A stretch of 5,954 nt of DNA, from contig JAGGUU010000153.1 in assembly GCA_021158305.1 (NCBI GenBank), forward strand, positions 1 through 5,954, in the 5' to 3' direction. The notes under the pieces were generated by a model. It did not search any database and was not told the DNA's origin. It worked only from the letters and a program-made list of their open reading frames with translations. This document shows positions 4,806 through 5,954 of the stretch, in pieces (the first letter of the stretch is position 1; every line of letters begins with the position of its first letter). Source of the DNA: Candidatus Bathyarchaeota archaeon (GTDB lineage: Archaea > Thermoproteota > Bathyarchaeia > Bathyarchaeales > DTEX01). A program made the translations under genes and the position numbers.

Positions 4806-5525
4806 TTACTCACCAATACTATTCGCTAATTCAAGTAACCCCCCTACTGGATTTTTCTTTAGCGTGATGAATGAACCAACAACCAGTATTCTCGCGCCAG
4901 CCTTTTCTGCAATACGCGCCGTATGCGGATTTATTCCTCCATCAACCCATATTGGTTTCTCTGGATATTTACGAGAGAAGTAATCTATCTTTTCCGTACC
5001 CTTCTCTGAGTATTTCTGCCTACCACGACCCATATGTACGGTCATCAAAAGGATGAAATCGGCTGTTCTCACAGTTCTTTCAGAGATCGCATTGCAAGGA
5101 GTAGGTAGGTCGAGACCGACTCCAACATTGCCGTATCCATACTCTTTTATGAGCTTTACTGCGTCTGTAATCTCATTTTCTGAGCTAAAGGATTCTCTGT
5201 GAATCGTCACAAAGCTCTTGATTCTATCCTTTTTGGGAATGAATTCGTTCATTTCGTCAATTATTATGACTGGATCAGGTACCATAAGGTGAAAAGATAA
5301 AGAAATCCTCCTTCGAAGCGTTTCATATATTTTTTCGACGAGTTTAATTGGAAATACTATTCTGTTAGGTATCAGTGGCGGTCTCATAATATCCAAATGT
5401 ATTGATCCCATCTTTCCCGTGTTGATCATCTTTATGATGTAGTCGAAGACTGGAGATATTGATATATCGTCTATATTCTCGTAAAGCGTTTGTTCATACT
5501 CGAGGATTGATACCGAGATGGACAT
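4806..5525 (-). CDS. Ribulose-phosphate 3-epimerase family protein, atypical loops
   Basis: A 239-residue TIM-barrel protein of the ribulose-5-phosphate/allulose-6-phosphate 3-epimerase family, which normally inverts C3 of a ketose phosphate using a metal ion and two aspartates. The metal/catalytic set is complete: H43 and D45 in SIHLDIM, H79 in SFHLMVPDP, and D195 in WVDGGI; also IHRES (108-112) and VVGSFI (215-220) at the phosphate end. The loops around the substrate differ from the usual enzyme. MDGHFVPN is replaced by MRPPLIPN (47-54), the NPGFGGQ flap by HMGRGRQ (164-170), and GLALNP by GLDLPT (137-142). The fold call is firm but the substrate is open, and I give no gene symbol. A TATA-like CTTAAACT about 27 bases upstream supports the ATG at 5525. 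It is convergent with the cupin gene and divergent from elp3. Confidence 0.85.
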   Translation of the reverse strand: MSISVSILEYEQTLYENIDDISISPVFDYIIKMINTGKMGSIHLDIMRPPLIPNRIVFPIKLVEKIYETLRRRISLSFHLMVPDPVIIIDEMNEFIPKKDRIKSFVTIHRESFSSENEITDAVKLIKEYGYGNVGVGLDLPTPCNAISERTVRTADFILLMTVHMGRGRQKYSEKGTEKIDYFSRKYPEKPIWVDGGINPHTARIAEKAGARILVVGSFITLKKNPVGGLLELANSIGE

Positions 5526-5540
5526 AGCTGAACGATATTA

Positions 5541-5659
5541 AATCGCAAGTTTAAGTAAAAAATGGTTTCTATCAAATTTTTTAGATACTAGACACTTTAA
5601 AGGATGTTGAGATGCGTTGATCGTGCCAATAGAGTTTGCAATCACGTATCTTTGCGATT
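5541..5659. repeat. Inverted pair AATCGCAA / TTGCGATT plus a variant copy in a divergent promoter region
   Basis: AATCGCAA (5541-5548) lies just downstream of the TATA element of the epimerase-family gene. Its exact reverse complement TTGCGATT (5652-5659) lies just upstream of the elp3 promoter. A near copy, TTGCAATC (5636-5643), precedes the latter by 16 bases in direct orientation. Symmetrical placement at both promoters suggests binding sites for a shared regulator, but short repeats in AT-rich DNA can arise by chance. Confidence 0.3.
5548..5557 (-). promoter_or_regulatory. Probable TATA box of the epimerase-family gene
   Basis: On the - strand TACTTAAACT follows a T-rich stretch. Its centre is about 27 bases from the ATG at 5525, so the mRNA is probably leaderless or nearly so. 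It is weaker than the rpoK box. Confidence 0.4.
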
Positions 5660-5660
5660 A

Positions 5661-5675
5661 AGAAACCTTTTTAGT
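5661..5675 (+). promoter_or_regulatory. BRE/TATA promoter of elp3
   Basis: AGAAACCTTTTTAGT has an A-rich BRE-like part followed by a TATA-like CTTTTTAG. Its centre (about 5671) is 25 bases from the ATG at 5696, consistent with transcription starting at that codon. Confidence 0.5.
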
Positions 5676-5695
5676 TTAGCCTCTTATTTCATGAG

Positions 5696-5954
5696 ATGAG
5701 AACCATGGAATCTAGCATCTTCAAAGACATCATAGAAAGTCTGATGGATATCCCGAATCCCTCAAGGGAAGATGTTAATAGAGTTAAGGTGAGAATAGCT
5801 GAAAAGTATAGACTGAACTATGTTCCGAGCAATTCAGAGATAATCCGTCGACTAAGCGCGTCGCAGAGAGCAAAGCTCCTCAAGGTTCTGCGAAGAAAGA
5901 ATGTACGTGTGGCTTCCGGAGTAACGGTTATAGCTGCTATGACCAAGCCTTGGC
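5696..5954 (+). CDS. elp3: Elp3 tRNA uridine-34 modification enzyme, N-terminus, cut by window edge
   Basis: First 86 codons of Elp3, the radical-SAM/acetyltransferase enzyme that starts carboxymethyl-type modification of wobble uridine 34 in tRNA; in archaea it acts without the other Elongator subunits. The visible part is the N-terminal tRNA-binding extension: SSIFKDIIESLMD, then NRVKVRIAEKYRLNYVPSNS and EIIRRLS, then LLKVLRRKNVRVASGVTVIA ending AAMTKPW, just before the expected cysteine motif. The strings VPSNSEI, LRRKNVR and SGVTVIAAMTKP are characteristic of archaeal Elp3. The radical-SAM cysteines and GNAT domain lie beyond the window. Two in-frame starts exist, 5696 and 5705. I prefer 5696 because it sits 25 bases from the TATA element; the second gives a three-residue shorter protein. 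It has its own promoter, divergent from the epimerase-family gene. Confidence 0.93.
   Translation, partial: MRTMESSIFKDIIESLMDIPNPSREDVNRVKVRIAEKYRLNYVPSNSEIIRRLSASQRAKLLKVLRRKNVRVASGVTVIAAMTKPW

Noticed and set aside
4871..5056. 61-codon + strand ORF
   Set aside because: Fully antisense to the epimerase-family gene at conserved motifs; a shadow frame.

Overview
The window reads as a stretch of an archaeal chromosome, most likely a TACK-group archaeon; Bathyarchaeia is a guess from the style of the genes, not a demonstrated placement. The evidence is an RNA polymerase subunit K (RpoK/Rpb6) gene, an archaeal-type Elp3 start, archaeal TATA boxes about 25-28 bases upstream of several start codons (leaderless transcripts), and base composition and codon use that are AT-leaning with many AGA/AGG/ATA codons.

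Layout. At the left edge is the 3' three-quarters of a class I dihydroorotase gene (pyrC, + strand). It is followed after 8 bases by a Mut7-C RNase-domain protein with a zinc ribbon, probably in one operon. A convergent gene on the - strand (1521-2177) encodes a 218-residue protein I do not recognise. A 244-base intergenic region then carries divergent promoters and a GC-rich block bounded by G5 and C6 runs, which could be a small RNA. rpoK follows on the + strand with a textbook TATA box and no leader.

Bases 2698-3458 hold no intact gene. They contain two decayed genes pointing away from each other: the C-terminal part of a tyrosine recombinase (integrase) on the - strand, broken by at least three frameshifts and with catalytic residues lost, and the 3' part of a winged-helix DNA-binding protein on the + strand, also frameshifted. 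This looks like the scar of an old integrated element.

The right half has a membrane-anchored, CARDB-like extracytoplasmic protein (- strand, start best placed at 4244), a divergent small cupin (+), a convergent ribulose-phosphate-3-epimerase-family TIM barrel with unusual active-site loops (-), and, divergent from that, the first 86 codons of elp3, the tRNA wobble-uridine modification enzyme, running off the right edge.

The intact genes are mostly housekeeping (pyrimidine synthesis, transcription, tRNA modification) or single-gene units. I see no multi-gene defence or biosynthetic system. The items most worth following up are the integrase/regulator scar, the unrecognised 218-residue protein, the atypical epimerase, the possible small RNA upstream of rpoK, and short palindromic or inverted repeats in two divergent promoter regions.
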